A stretch of DNA of 64,000 nt from Pseudomonas maioricensis (GTDB taxonomy: Bacteria; Pseudomonadota; Gammaproteobacteria; Pseudomonadales; Pseudomonadaceae). Positions 25,203 to 34,159 of the stretch are shown piece by piece (position 1 is the stretch's first letter; the number at the start of each line of letters is the position of its first letter). The notes beneath the pieces are model-generated. The model searched no databases, was not told the DNA's origin, and saw only the letters and a program-made list of their open reading frames with translations. A program made the position numbers and the translations under genes. The stretch is from NCBI RefSeq assembly GCF_022790535.1, contig NZ_LOHG01000005.1, forward strand, positions 1 to 64,000. Reading direction: 5' to 3'.

Positions 25203-25230
25203 TAGTCGACTGGTCTAATAAATATTAGAC
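25203..25230. promoter_or_regulatory. NemR operator copy 3 (NemA-like gene), with overlapping palindrome
   Basis: TAGTCGACTGGTCTA (25203-25217) differs from copy 2 at one base and lies 38 bp before the reductase ATG. Overlapping it, GTCTAAT-AAAT-ATTAGAC (25213-25230) is a perfect 7-bp inverted repeat, so this promoter may bind two NemR dimers or another factor. Confidence 0.75.
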
Positions 25231-25255
25231 ATTCAACGTCGACCAAGGCAGACCA

Positions 25256-26392
25256 ATGAACGACTTAACAACCAACAGCCATTTCTTTACCCCAACCAGA
25301 TTGGGTAATCACACGCTCAAAAACCGCATCGTACTGCCGCCCCTCACCCGGCAACGCAGCACGCAGCCAGGCAACATCGCTAACGAACTCATGGCGCAGT
25401 ATTACAGCCAGCGCGCAGGGGCCGGTTTTCTGGTCACAGAAGGCACGCAAATCGAACCGCGCGGTCAGGGCTACGCCTGGACACCGGGTATCTACACACC
25501 AGAACAAATCGCAGGCTGGCGCAAAGTTACTGAAGCGGTGCATGCAGAAGGAGGCGTTATCTTCGCTCAGCTGTGGCATGTCGGCCGGGTGTCCCATACC
25601 GCGCTGCAACCGAATGGCGCCGCGCCCGTATCGGCTTCTGCCATTGCGGCAGACCAGGTAAGCGTGTTTATCGAAACCGCACCCGGTGCAGGCGAACTGG
25701 TTAAACCTTCCGTACCGAGAGCGCTGACTACCGATGAAGTTCAGGAGCTTGTTCAGCTCTACATTCAAGCGGCACGTAACGCGATAGACGCCGGCTTCGA
25801 TGGCATCGAGCTGCATTGCGCCAATGGTTATCTGGTTAACCAATTCATATCAGCTCACAGCAATCACCGCGAAGATCAATACGGTGGCTCGCTGGATAAC
25901 CGCCTGCGCTTCTTGCGTGAGATCGTCGCCGGTGTCGCCGAGTGCATCGGCAAAGAGAAAGTCGGTGTACGTTTCGCACCACTGTTCACCAGCACTGATG
26001 AAGCCCGTACGTACCTGGGCCTGGTGGAGGAAGATCCGCACACCACGTATATCGAAGCCATCAAAGTTCTCGAGAATGCCGGTATTGCCTATCTGTCCAT
26101 CGCCGAAGCGGATTGGGATAACGCGCCTGCGATGCCTGAAGCGTTTCGTCGTGACGTGAGAAGCACGTTCAGCGGGGCGATCATGTATGCCGGTCGCTAT
26201 ACCTCGCAAAGCGGCGCGGCACTGCTGGACTCAGGCCTGGCTGACCTCGTTGCGTTCGGCCGCCCGTTCATTGCCAACCCGGACCTGCCAGCCCGTATCG
26301 CCAACGACTGGCCGTTGAATCCGATCAATCCGGCGACGGTGTATGGCGGCACTGCCGAAGGCTATGTGGATTACCCGCTGCACGCGCAGTAG
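25256..26392 (+). CDS. nemA: Old-yellow-enzyme alkene reductase, NemA-like
   Basis: A 378-residue FMN- and NADPH-dependent ene-reductase of the old yellow enzyme family (NemA, XenB, OPR type) that reduces electrophilic double bonds such as N-ethylmaleimide and enones. Family motifs: LKNRIVLPPLTRQRS near the start, QLWHVGRVSH, the substrate-binding pair in ELHCANGYLVNQF (His and Asn) and the C-terminal FMN phosphate loop YTSQSGAALLDSGLADLVAFGRPFIANPDLP. Length is normal. It sits downstream of the DJ-1-like gene but has its own NemR operator. Confidence 0.9.
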   Translation: MNDLTTNSHFFTPTRLGNHTLKNRIVLPPLTRQRSTQPGNIANELMAQYYSQRAGAGFLVTEGTQIEPRGQGYAWTPGIYTPEQIAGWRKVTEAVHAEGGVIFAQLWHVGRVSHTALQPNGAAPVSASAIAADQVSVFIETAPGAGELVKPSVPRALTTDEVQELVQLYIQAARNAIDAGFDGIELHCANGYLVNQFISAHSNHREDQYGGSLDNRLRFLREIVAGVAECIGKEKVGVRFAPLFTSTDEARTYLGLVEEDPHTTYIEAIKVLENAGIAYLSIAEADWDNAPAMPEAFRRDVRSTFSGAIMYAGRYTSQSGAALLDSGLADLVAFGRPFIANPDLPARIANDWPLNPINPATVYGGTAEGYVDYPLHAQ

Positions 26393-26420
26393 CCATTCAA
26401 GGACGAGGACGACGACCATC

Positions 26421-26510
26421 TGTAGGAGCCGAGCTTGCTCGCGAAGAACGGTGACGCGGTACATCTGATGTACCTCATCGACTGATTCGCGGGCAAGCAC
26501 CGCTCCAACA
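26421..26510. repeat. GTAGGAGC-type REP element (paired)
   Basis: It runs from TGTAGGAGCCGAGCTTGCTCGCGA to the partial complement GCGGGCAAGCACCGCTCCAACA. It sits between the convergent nemA-like and YdiJ-type genes, where it may separate transcription units. Confidence 0.75.
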
Positions 26511-26523
26511 GAACGTGGCCAAC

Positions 26524-29500
26524 TCAGCCTGCGACTTCCCTCAAGCGCGCCAGCAAAACCTGCAGCGGATGGAGCACCGTTGTCCCCTCCTGACGCTTGA
26601 CCTGGCTGCGGCAGGAATAGCCATCGGCGACAACCCGCCCGGACGTGTTGAATTTCTGGATGAGCAGCTTCCACGACTGCCCGTAGATGATGTCCGACGT
26701 CGCAGCGTTTCGCGTTTCGTGCCCGTAAGTGCCTGACATTCCACAACAGCCACTGGCCTGAACCTGTAATTTCAGCCCTGCCCGTTCGAAGATCTTCTGC
26801 CACAAACCGATACTGCCGGGCTCGTTGGTCTTTTCCGTGCAATGCGGCAGGAAGTGATAAGGCTCGGCTTCTTTCAGCGCTTCGCCGTCCGGCAGTGCAT
26901 TGATCAGCCACTCCTGCGCCAGCATCACCGAAGGTGTCTTGTCGGCATCCAGAGCCTTGGCGTACTCCTGCCGATAAACCAGGGTCATCGCCGGATCCAG
27001 TCCCACCAATGGAATCTGATACTGCTGCAGACTGAACAGTGACTGGCCGTTGAAGCTGGCAGCCTTTTCAAACGCTTTGAGGAAACCCTGCACCTGCAGC
27101 GGCTTGCCATTGGGCGCGTACGGGGCCAGATAAACCTTGTAGCCAAGCCTTGAGATCAGCTCCACCCAATCAGCCAGCAACGGGGTTTCGAAGAACCGGG
27201 TGAATGCATCCTGAACGAGGATCACACTTGTTGCCCGCTGCGCATCTGACAGGATTGCGAGGCGCTGTGGTGTCGCGATCTCGACATTCCAGCGTCGGCA
27301 AACGGCGGCAAAGTCCACCAGGCTCAACAAAGGACTGTCGACCATCCCCGCCATGCGCTCCAGCCCCCAGCGAACCGGACGTGCACTCATGACGAAGTTA
27401 TAGAGGCGCGGCATCCTGGCAATATAAGGAACGGTGTATTCCAGCGAACCGATCAGGTAATCCTTGAGCGGACGCAGATAACGGCTGTGGTAGAGCTCAA
27501 GAAAACGCGAGCGGAATTCCGGCACGTTTACTTTCACAGGACATTGCCCGGCGCAGGACTTACACGCCAGACAACCTGCCATCGCGTCGTAGACCTCGTG
27601 GGAAAAATCATCCTGTCCCAACTTCTGCCTGACGGTATTCACCGCTCGCCGGGCGATATTCTGCGTCGCCCCGGAGGCGGCATTCAGAACATCAACACCC
27701 TGCGCCCCTTGCAGTCGTAGCCACTCACGGATCAGCGAGGCCCGCCCCTTGGGAGAGTGAATACGGTTGCGCGTGGCCTTCCACGAAGGACACATGGCGT
27801 CATCAGGGTCGAAGTTGTAACACGCGCCATTGCCGTTGCAGTGAAGCGCCGCGTCATAGCTGCGCCACACGCGCTCATCAATGGTGCGATCCAGTTCGCC
27901 ACGCAAACGGACCTCGTCGACACGGGTCAGTTGAGCGCTCGGCACAGTCCCCGGTGTTGCGATCTTGCCCGGGTTGAGCTGGTTGTGCGGGTCAAACGCC
28001 GCCTTGAGTGCCTGCAAAGCAGGATAAAGCTCACCGAAGTAGTCAGGCACGTACTGGGAGCGTAAGCCCTTGCCATGTTCGCCCCACAACAAACCGCCGT
28101 GCTTTTGCGTCAGGGCCGCAACAGCGTCGGAAATCGGCCGGATCAAGGCCGCCTGATGCGGATCTTTCATGTCCAGAATCGGCCGAACATGCAACACGCC
28201 AGCATCGACATGACCAAACATGCCGTACTGCAGGCTGTAGCTGTCCAGCAGCGCCCGGAACTCATGGATGAAGTCAGCGAGGTTTTCAGGGGGAACAGCG
28301 GTGTCCTCCACAAACGGCTGCGGCCTGGCTTCGCCTTTGACGTTGCCGAGCAAGCCCACTGCGCGTTTGCGCATGGCATAGATACGTTTGAGCGCGTCGG
28401 CGCCTACCGCAAGGGTGTGACCCAGTCGCACAACAGACGTGTCGCGCTGCAGGTGCAAGACGAATTCATGGACTTTTTGCTGAACGACTTCTTCATCATC
28501 GCCGCTGAACTCAATGATATTGATGCCCAGTGTCGGCGTGTCGGGGTTTTCCGGGAAGTACTCTGCGACGCCGTGCCAGACTATGTCTTTCATCGCCAGC
28601 ATCAGGACTTTCGAATCGACGGTTTCGATGGAAAGAGGCTTCATTTCCATCAACGCTTTTGCGTCGCGCAACGCATCCATGAACGCCGCGTAACGCACGT
28701 TCACCAGAATCGAATACTTGGGAATCGGCAAGACATTCAATTTAGCTTCAACGATGAAGCCGAGTGAGCCTTCGGAACCGCACAGAACGCTGTTCAGGTT
28801 AAAACGACCGTCCGGCTCGCGCAGGTGCGCCAGGTCGTATCCGGTCAGGCAGCGATTGAGCTTGGGAAATGTGCTTTCGATCAGTCCAGCCTGAGTATCA
28901 ATAATGCCCAGCGCACACCGATACACCTCACCTGAACGATCACTGCGACTGACAAGTGCTGCAAGTTTATCGGCATCAATCGGCATGCTGTCCAGGCGAT
29001 CACCACCTAGCAGCACCGTGGAAAGCTCAAGCACATGGTCTCGGGTTTTACCGTAAGTACAGCTGCCCTGCCCGCTTGCATCGGTGTTGATCATACCGCC
29101 AATAGTCGCGCGGTTTGACGTCGAAAGCTCGGGCGCGAAGAACAACCCATGAGGCTTGAGCGCGGCGTTGAGTTGATCCTTGACCACACCACTTTGCACC
29201 CTGACCCAACGCTCCTCGACATTGATCTCAAGGATGTTGTTCAGATGGCGAGACAGATCAACGACAACCCCGTCAGTCAACGACTGACCATTGGTGCCCG
29301 TGCCACCACCACGGGGCGTGAGGACGACCTTGCTGTGCCGAGGATCAGCGACCAGCCGGGAAACAACCGCTACATCCTGTTCATCCATAGGGAACACCGC
29401 CGCCTGGGGCAGACGCTGGTAAATCGAGTTATCAGTTGCCAATACCGTACGGGCGCCATAATCACGCACTATTTCGCCACGAAAACCCGCAGTCTGGAGC

Positions 29501-29562
29501 GCGTCGAGGAATGCTTCGTACGTGGTGTTCTGGACATCAGGCAGCGGCAACCGGGCAATCAT
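26524..29562 (-). CDS. YdiJ-type FAD/4Fe-4S dehydrogenase (D-2-hydroxyglutarate dehydrogenase-like)
   Basis: A 1012-residue three-part oxidoreductase. Residues ~40-280 form a PCMH-type FAD domain (LTPRGGGTGTNGQSL, NRATIGGMINTDASG), ~280-530 the FAD-oxidase C-terminal domain ending in AFDPHNQLNPGKI, and ~560-760 carry ferredoxin-like cysteines including CLACKSCAGQCPVK. The C-terminal CCG-type domain has VQASGCCGMSGTYGHE. This architecture is that of E. coli YdiJ, reported to oxidise D-2-hydroxyglutarate; lactate- or glycolate-type substrates are alternatives. The conserved length and all FeS cysteines suggest an active enzyme. It is divergent from a LysR regulator 158 bp away. Confidence 0.85.
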   Translation of the reverse strand: MIARLPLPDVQNTTYEAFLDALQTAGFRGEIVRDYGARTVLATDNSIYQRLPQAAVFPMDEQDVAVVSRLVADPRHSKVVLTPRGGGTGTNGQSLTDGVVVDLSRHLNNILEINVEERWVRVQSGVVKDQLNAALKPHGLFFAPELSTSNRATIGGMINTDASGQGSCTYGKTRDHVLELSTVLLGGDRLDSMPIDADKLAALVSRSDRSGEVYRCALGIIDTQAGLIESTFPKLNRCLTGYDLAHLREPDGRFNLNSVLCGSEGSLGFIVEAKLNVLPIPKYSILVNVRYAAFMDALRDAKALMEMKPLSIETVDSKVLMLAMKDIVWHGVAEYFPENPDTPTLGINIIEFSGDDEEVVQQKVHEFVLHLQRDTSVVRLGHTLAVGADALKRIYAMRKRAVGLLGNVKGEARPQPFVEDTAVPPENLADFIHEFRALLDSYSLQYGMFGHVDAGVLHVRPILDMKDPHQAALIRPISDAVAALTQKHGGLLWGEHGKGLRSQYVPDYFGELYPALQALKAAFDPHNQLNPGKIATPGTVPSAQLTRVDEVRLRGELDRTIDERVWRSYDAALHCNGNGACYNFDPDDAMCPSWKATRNRIHSPKGRASLIREWLRLQGAQGVDVLNAASGATQNIARRAVNTVRQKLGQDDFSHEVYDAMAGCLACKSCAGQCPVKVNVPEFRSRFLELYHSRYLRPLKDYLIGSLEYTVPYIARMPRLYNFVMSARPVRWGLERMAGMVDSPLLSLVDFAAVCRRWNVEIATPQRLAILSDAQRATSVILVQDAFTRFFETPLLADWVELISRLGYKVYLAPYAPNGKPLQVQGFLKAFEKAASFNGQSLFSLQQYQIPLVGLDPAMTLVYRQEYAKALDADKTPSVMLAQEWLINALPDGEALKEAEPYHFLPHCTEKTNEPGSIGLWQKIFERAGLKLQVQASGCCGMSGTYGHETRNAATSDIIYGQSWKLLIQKFNTSGRVVADGYSCRSQVKRQEGTTVLHPLQVLLARLREVAG

Positions 29563-29720
29563 GTGGAATTCCTACAGGCTAAAAAGCTAATCTATGCATT
29601 CACGTTGGGCATGCTCGGCTTATCGCACGCAGAGCATCAGACTCTATTTTTTGTTAATTTTTGCGCCTCTCAGGCTTGGTCACAAGCGTAATTCCTGCTG
29701 GGTTTGCATGAGTGTTATGA

Positions 29721-30623
29721 ATGAACCCTAGAAGACTGACCCCATCGATGTCGCTGTTGATCGCTTTTGAGGCCGCCGCCCGGCACGGCAGCTTCACCAA
29801 GGCAGCCGAGGAACTGACGCTGACCCAGAGCGCTGTCAGTCGGCAGGTGCAGACGCTGGAGGCTCAACTTGAAGTCGAACTGTTCCGGCGTGACGGGCGC
29901 AAGATCGAACTGACCGCCGCAGGTGCGCTGTATCAGCATGAGCTGGCGGCAGCGCTGGGGCGCATTCGCAGCGCAACCTTGCAGACCATTTCCTACAAGA
30001 ATGATGGCGGGCCATTGAATCTGGCAGTCCTGCCAACCCTGGGTTCGAAGTGGCTGCTGCCGCGCATGCATGAGTTCTATGCAAAACACCCCGGGATACT
30101 GGTGCACATCCACTCACGGATTATTCAGGCGGAAGCCCAGCCCACGACTCACGACATGGACGCCATCATCTGCGTCGGCTCAGGCGAATGGCCAGGCTAC
30201 ATCTCGCATAAGTTGCTCAGCGAAAAGCTCGTCGTCGTTGCCAGCCCCACTGCCCTGCCTGAGTACCGGGCCATGTCACCGGCTAACGTGGCCGAGCACG
30301 CGCTGTTGAACGTGGTATCAAGGCCCAGCGCCTGGTCGGACTGGTTCGACAGCCATGATGTCGACCACCGAAACATGAGATCCGGCCCGAGCTTCGAACT
30401 CACGGCGCATCTTATTCAGGCAGTTTCGGCAGGCATCGGGATCGGACTGGTCCCTGAAATTCTCGTACAGGACGAGCTCAAGAGCGGCGAACTCGTTGCA
30501 CTGTTTGACTCGATGGACAGCGGGCGCAGCTACTACCTCGTCTACGCGACACGTTACCAGCATTTGCCATCGTTGAATGCCTTCAGCCATTGGCTGCTGT
30601 CGCTGCCGTTTCCTGACAAGTAA
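29721..30623 (+). CDS. LysR-family regulator (GcvA-like)
   Basis: A 300-residue LysR-type regulator. The winged helix starts RRLTPSMSLLIAFEAAARHGSFTKAAEELTLTQSAVSRQVQTLEAQLEVELF, the N-terminal pattern of the GcvA/DsdC-like group, and the C-terminal effector domain has VSRPSAWSDWF and the SAGIGIGLVPEILVQDEL loop. The gene is divergent from the YdiJ-type dehydrogenase, which is its likely target. The inducer may be that enzyme's hydroxy acid; this is inference. The ATG lies in a short run with another out-of-frame ATG. Confidence 0.88.
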   Translation: MNPRRLTPSMSLLIAFEAAARHGSFTKAAEELTLTQSAVSRQVQTLEAQLEVELFRRDGRKIELTAAGALYQHELAAALGRIRSATLQTISYKNDGGPLNLAVLPTLGSKWLLPRMHEFYAKHPGILVHIHSRIIQAEAQPTTHDMDAIICVGSGEWPGYISHKLLSEKLVVVASPTALPEYRAMSPANVAEHALLNVVSRPSAWSDWFDSHDVDHRNMRSGPSFELTAHLIQAVSAGIGIGLVPEILVQDELKSGELVALFDSMDSGRSYYLVYATRYQHLPSLNAFSHWLLSLPFPDK

Positions 30624-30634
30624 AGTGCATTTCT

Positions 30635-30696
30635 TGTAGGAGCTGCCGAAGGCTGCGAAGCATTAACCGCTATCGCAGCCTTCGGCAGCTCCTACA
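30635..30696. repeat. GTAGGAGC-type REP element with perfect 24-bp arms
   Basis: Arms 30635-30658 and 30673-30696 are exact reverse complements (core TGTAGGAGCTGCCGAAGG), with a 14-nt loop. It lies between two convergent genes and could serve as a bidirectional transcription barrier. Confidence 0.85.
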
Positions 30697-30727
30697 TATC
30701 GCTCGTTCACCGCGCGGTCCTACCGAC

Positions 30728-31549
30728 TCAGGCAAGGGACTCCAAAAGGCTGTCCGCGATCACTCCCGACGCAACACTCTCTACCGAGCCGATAAGAAAC
30801 ACCGGCCCTCTGCCGTCCCAGCGAACCGTTACGCTTCCGCCATCGCACTCGACTTCGACACACGGGTCCAGCAGGCCACGACGAATACCGTTCACAACCG
30901 CGCCGCAGGAGCAGGAGCCTGAACCGAGCGCAATGCCAGCCCCACGCTCCCAGATGCGTAATCGAATATGCTGCCGACTCATAATCTGAACGAAATGCAC
31001 ATTCGTCTTGAGCGGAAACAAGTCATTGGTCTCAAGCGCCGGACCGATTTTCGCGATATCGACATCGGCCAGATCTTCTACGAAATACGTGCAGTGTGGA
31101 TTGCCCATGCTGCAAGCTGTTGGACGGCCAGCCAGTGGCAAAACAACCGAGTCCAGCTCCAGGGCCAGCGGAATATCGGCCCAGCCGAAGAGCGGCTTGC
31201 CCATGTCGACCGCGATATCACCGTTAGACGTTCGCTCGCACGCCAACAAGCCGCGATTCGTCCTTAACGTTACCGACGTGACGTCCGCTTCACGCATCAA
31301 CAGATCCGCAACACCCCGCGTCGCGCTTCCACACGCATCCAGCGCAGAGCCGTCCGCGTTCCAGAATATCAAGCGTGCCGCAGCATCGTCGCAATCCAGC
31401 AGCACCGCGAGTTGATTGAAGCCAAGGCCCCGATTCCGGTCACCCAATCGCCGGGCAACGGCACTGGTGAACGGGTTGGTAGCGTTTCGCGTATCCACAA
31501 CGACGAAGTCATCGCCATTGGCATGCATTTTATGAAAACCAAACGGCAT
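30728..31549 (-). CDS. Diaminopimelate epimerase paralogue with Cys-to-Ser change
   Basis: A 273-residue protein of the DapF fold (two mirrored domains). The first catalytic cysteine is kept (Cys73 in NADGSALDACGSATRG, although the usual GNG after it is GSA). At the second site the family motif ERGxGxTxxCGTG/SGA reads ERGAGIALGSGSCSCGA, so the second catalytic Cys position is Ser210, with cysteines instead at 213 and 215. N- and C-terminal DapF landmarks (FHKMHANGDDFVVVD, SMGNPHCTYFVED) remain. It is probably not the housekeeping epimerase. In the related proline racemase family, Ser or Thr in place of Cys changes or retains activity depending on position. AGGA precedes the ATG by seven nt. 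It follows the cupin gene by 44 nt. Confidence 0.82.
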   Translation of the reverse strand: MPFGFHKMHANGDDFVVVDTRNATNPFTSAVARRLGDRNRGLGFNQLAVLLDCDDAAARLIFWNADGSALDACGSATRGVADLLMREADVTSVTLRTNRGLLACERTSNGDIAVDMGKPLFGWADIPLALELDSVVLPLAGRPTACSMGNPHCTYFVEDLADVDIAKIGPALETNDLFPLKTNVHFVQIMSRQHIRLRIWERGAGIALGSGSCSCGAVVNGIRRGLLDPCVEVECDGGSVTVRWDGRGPVFLIGSVESVASGVIADSLLESLA

Positions 31550-31593
31550 CAATAGATCCTGCGACTAGACATGGGGGTGATATTCAAAGCGCT

Positions 31594-31926
31594 TCAGTCC
31601 ACCACAAACAACTTCGCGCCGGTAGTGGTAAATGACCGATGCCCTTCAGCGTCATTACTCACTTGATAGCTCATACCGGCGGTGAGTACGAATTGGCGAC
31701 CATCCTCCAGCTCGGTGTGCAATTCGCCCTCCAGACACAGCAGGATATGGCCTCTCCAGCACCAGTGATCCGCCAGGTAGCCGGGGCTGTATTCGACCAT
31801 GCGCACACGGACCGAACCAAACTGGCAGGTGCGCCAGTAAGCAGTACCGGTTTCACCGGGATGTTCTACAGGTTCGATTATCGACCAGTCGGTTGTACCG
31901 AACGGGAAAGCGGTAAGTTCAATCAT
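31594..31926 (-). CDS. DHCW-motif cupin-fold protein
   Basis: A 110-residue single-cupin protein. The beta-barrel core carries the motif ADHWCWRGHILLCLEGEL, characteristic of small DHCW-motif cupins, and ends GAKLFVVD. The expected metal ligands are partly visible (His in DHW and RGH), but the enzyme activity of this family is not known to me. The ATG at 31926 begins MIELTAFPFG; an earlier ATG would add six residues. It is the likely first gene of an operon with the DapF-like gene. Confidence 0.78.
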   Translation of the reverse strand: MIELTAFPFGTTDWSIIEPVEHPGETGTAYWRTCQFGSVRVRMVEYSPGYLADHWCWRGHILLCLEGELHTELEDGRQFVLTAGMSYQVSNDAEGHRSFTTTGAKLFVVD

Positions 31927-32102
31927 GGCGAGCTCAAAACTCAAGGGATGTAAACCGTATCAGCCTGACGGAGCGGCCGACAGATACAGATTACTCAAGG
32001 TCGCAGGATACAGAGCGCATCCTTTCGGCCTTACGAAATTGGGTCATGCATATTGAGAGCGATACATTTACTCGCCCTACTGAAGAAGTAGCGAGCTTGC
32101 GG

Positions 32103-32140
32103 AAAACACAAACAAAGAAGGCGCCTCGCCGGCGCCCTTC
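32103..32140 (-). terminator. Intrinsic terminator of the TM2 gene
   Basis: A GGCGCC-TCGCC-GGCGCC hairpin (32120-32136) extended by flanking GAA/TTC pairs. On the minus strand it is followed by a T-rich run (TTCTTTGTTTGTGTTTT), the layout of a factor-independent terminator about 70 nt after the TM2 stop codon. Confidence 0.7.
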
Positions 32141-32209
32141 CCTGATTCAACGAGCCCACTGACAGACTTGCGTGCTACGCAATTCAAGCCGCCAGCGACT
32201 ATTGCAAAT

Positions 32210-32521
32210 CTATTTTTGCTGAAGTATTGCCACTTCAAGACGTGCCTCATGACGAGCTTTTTCGGCGCCTGCCTGAATAATTCCAGGAATCAGAAAAGCA
32301 TCAACCAACAGCCAGATGCCGGTAATGATAAGAGGGAAGATGGTGAAGCAACCAATCAAGGTAATGATCAGTTGAATAACTGCAGTGCCCGTTTTGCCGA
32401 GATAAAAACGGTGACCGCCGAACCCGCCCAAAAAGAACCACAGCAGATAAGCGACACCAGTAGATTTCTTGGCATTCGCGACTTTCTGCTCAACCAGCAT
32501 TTCGGCTTGCAACGATGACAT
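32210..32521 (-). CDS. TM2-domain membrane protein
   Basis: A 103-residue protein with the TM2 domain: a GGFGGHRFYLGKTGTA turn between two membrane helices (residues ~23-40 and 50-75), with a typical DAFLIPG ending of the second helix, then a short charged tail. TM2 proteins are widespread but their role is not settled; I assign none. It is monocistronic with its own terminator. Confidence 0.85.
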   Translation of the reverse strand: MSSLQAEMLVEQKVANAKKSTGVAYLLWFFLGGFGGHRFYLGKTGTAVIQLIITLIGCFTIFPLIITGIWLLVDAFLIPGIIQAGAEKARHEARLEVAILQQK

Positions 32522-32968
32522 TCAGGCTTCCTTTCCCAATCGGGATTCCATGTGTCGAACTGACACGATCTGATTCAAGGCAGGGATAGTATCATTTTGA
32601 AATCATCTAACTGTTGAGAAAACCGAAAAATTTGTGAGAGATAAATCCTGCCTGCAAAATGGTACAGCTGGGTGCAGTGCTCTGCACATCGCATCTCGCG
32701 CTGCCAGCCCGGCCTCCTGACGTATCAATCAGGACTGGGCAATTTGCTTACGATCAAAGCTCTGGGCTTCCTGATAAACTACGGCTCCGGCGCGTCTCAG
32801 CCTGATCTGTACCGTGTACCTGGTTTCACCTGTTTTTATTCTTCCATTGCGTGATCGTGCCCAGCTCTTTTCTTGAGTGCTAAAAATTTTTTCGAATGCA
32901 AAACTTAGTACTGAGCATGAAAAAGTAGCCTGAAAAGGCTAAAACCCGCTCCAAACTGACTATAGAAA
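32522..32968. other. 447-bp gap between TM2 and dusA genes
   Basis: I see no supported coding sequence. The gap holds divergent promoter space, an AT-rich patch near 32590-32640 and another at 32880-32910. A 60-codon frame inside has no ribosome binding site and no protein-like features. Confidence 0.6.
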
Positions 32969-33979
32969 ATGCCACCAGATATTGCCGCAAAGCCACGTAA
33001 TACAAGCCCTGCCCCCTCCCGCCGCTTCTCCGTGGCGCCGATGATGGACTGGACTGATAGACATTGCCGTTTCTTCCTGCGCCTCCTCTCCAAGAACGCC
33101 CTGCTCTACACCGAAATGGTCACCACTGGCGCTTTGCTCAACGCTGATCCACATCGCTTCCTTCAGCACGACGAGGCGGAGCATCCGCTGGCGTTGCAGT
33201 TGGGCGGTAGCGTGCCGGCGGATCTGGCGGCGTGTGCGCGGATGGCTGAGGCCGTGGGCTATGACGAGGTCAATCTGAATGTCGGCTGCCCGAGTGACCG
33301 GGTGCAGAACAATATGATTGGTGCCGTGCTCATGGGGCACCCGCAACTCGTGGCTGATTGCGTGAAAGCGATGCGGGATGCGGTGTCGATACCGGTGACG
33401 GTCAAGCACCGGATCGGGATCAATGGCCGCGACAGTTATGAGCAATTGTGCGATTTCGTCGGCACTGTGCGCGAAGCGGGCTGCACCAGTTTTACCGTGC
33501 ACGCGAGAATTGCGATTCTTGAGGGGCTGTCTCCCAAGGAAAACCGCGACATCCCGCCACTGCGCTATGACGTCGCTGCGCAATTGAAGCGCGACTTTCC
33601 TGATCTGGAAATCATCCTCAATGGCGGGATCAAGACCCTTGAACAATGCCAGGAACACTTGCAGGTGTTCGACGGCGTGATGCTGGGTCGTGAGGCTTAT
33701 CACAACCCTTATCTGCTGGCTGAAATCGATCAGCAGTTGTTCGGTAGCGATGTTCCGGTGATTTCCCGCGCCGAGGCGCTGGCGGCGATGCGTCCGTACA
33801 TTGCAGCGCACATCCAGAGCGGTGGCTCAATGCACCATGTCACACGTCACGTGTTGGGCCTGGGCACCGGTTTCCCAGGGGCACGCCGCTTCCGGCAACT
33901 ACTTTCGGTGGACATCCACAAGACTCAGGATCCATTGGCGCTTCTGGATCAGGCGGCCGGGCTGCTGGAAGGTCGCTGA
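32969..33979 (+). CDS. dusA: tRNA-dihydrouridine(20/20a) synthase
   Basis: A 336-residue FMN enzyme that reduces uridine 20/20a in the tRNA D-loop. DusA features are the FSVAPMMDWTDRHCRFFLR start, YTEMVTTGALL, QLGGSVPADLAACARM and the catalytic Cys region NVGCPSDRVQNNMIGAVLM, followed by FTVHARIAILEGLSPKENRDIPPLRY and the C-terminal helical domain with HHVTRHVLGL. Next to it on the same strand is transaldolase, a pairing I recall from P. aeruginosa. Confidence 0.95.
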   Translation: MPPDIAAKPRNTSPAPSRRFSVAPMMDWTDRHCRFFLRLLSKNALLYTEMVTTGALLNADPHRFLQHDEAEHPLALQLGGSVPADLAACARMAEAVGYDEVNLNVGCPSDRVQNNMIGAVLMGHPQLVADCVKAMRDAVSIPVTVKHRIGINGRDSYEQLCDFVGTVREAGCTSFTVHARIAILEGLSPKENRDIPPLRYDVAAQLKRDFPDLEIILNGGIKTLEQCQEHLQVFDGVMLGREAYHNPYLLAEIDQQLFGSDVPVISRAEALAAMRPYIAAHIQSGGSMHHVTRHVLGLGTGFPGARRFRQLLSVDIHKTQDPLALLDQAAGLLEGR

Positions 33980-34159
33980 AGCCACAGAGTTGAACCCACG
34001 GAACAAGTGCCGCAGATCGTGCTCCAACCAGTCTGGATCGAGTTTTCGCCCACCCGGGCAGCAGGCCGCCCTGTTCTGGCGCGGCGTTACGCTTTGCGCC
34101 CTTGAGTGGGCAGCAACGCTCGGGTAATGTCACCTAACCGCACAGGACAGAGCACGCTC

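Noticed and set aside
32672..32854. 60-codon frame in the TM2-dusA gap
   Set aside because: No ribosome binding site, mixed composition and no family.
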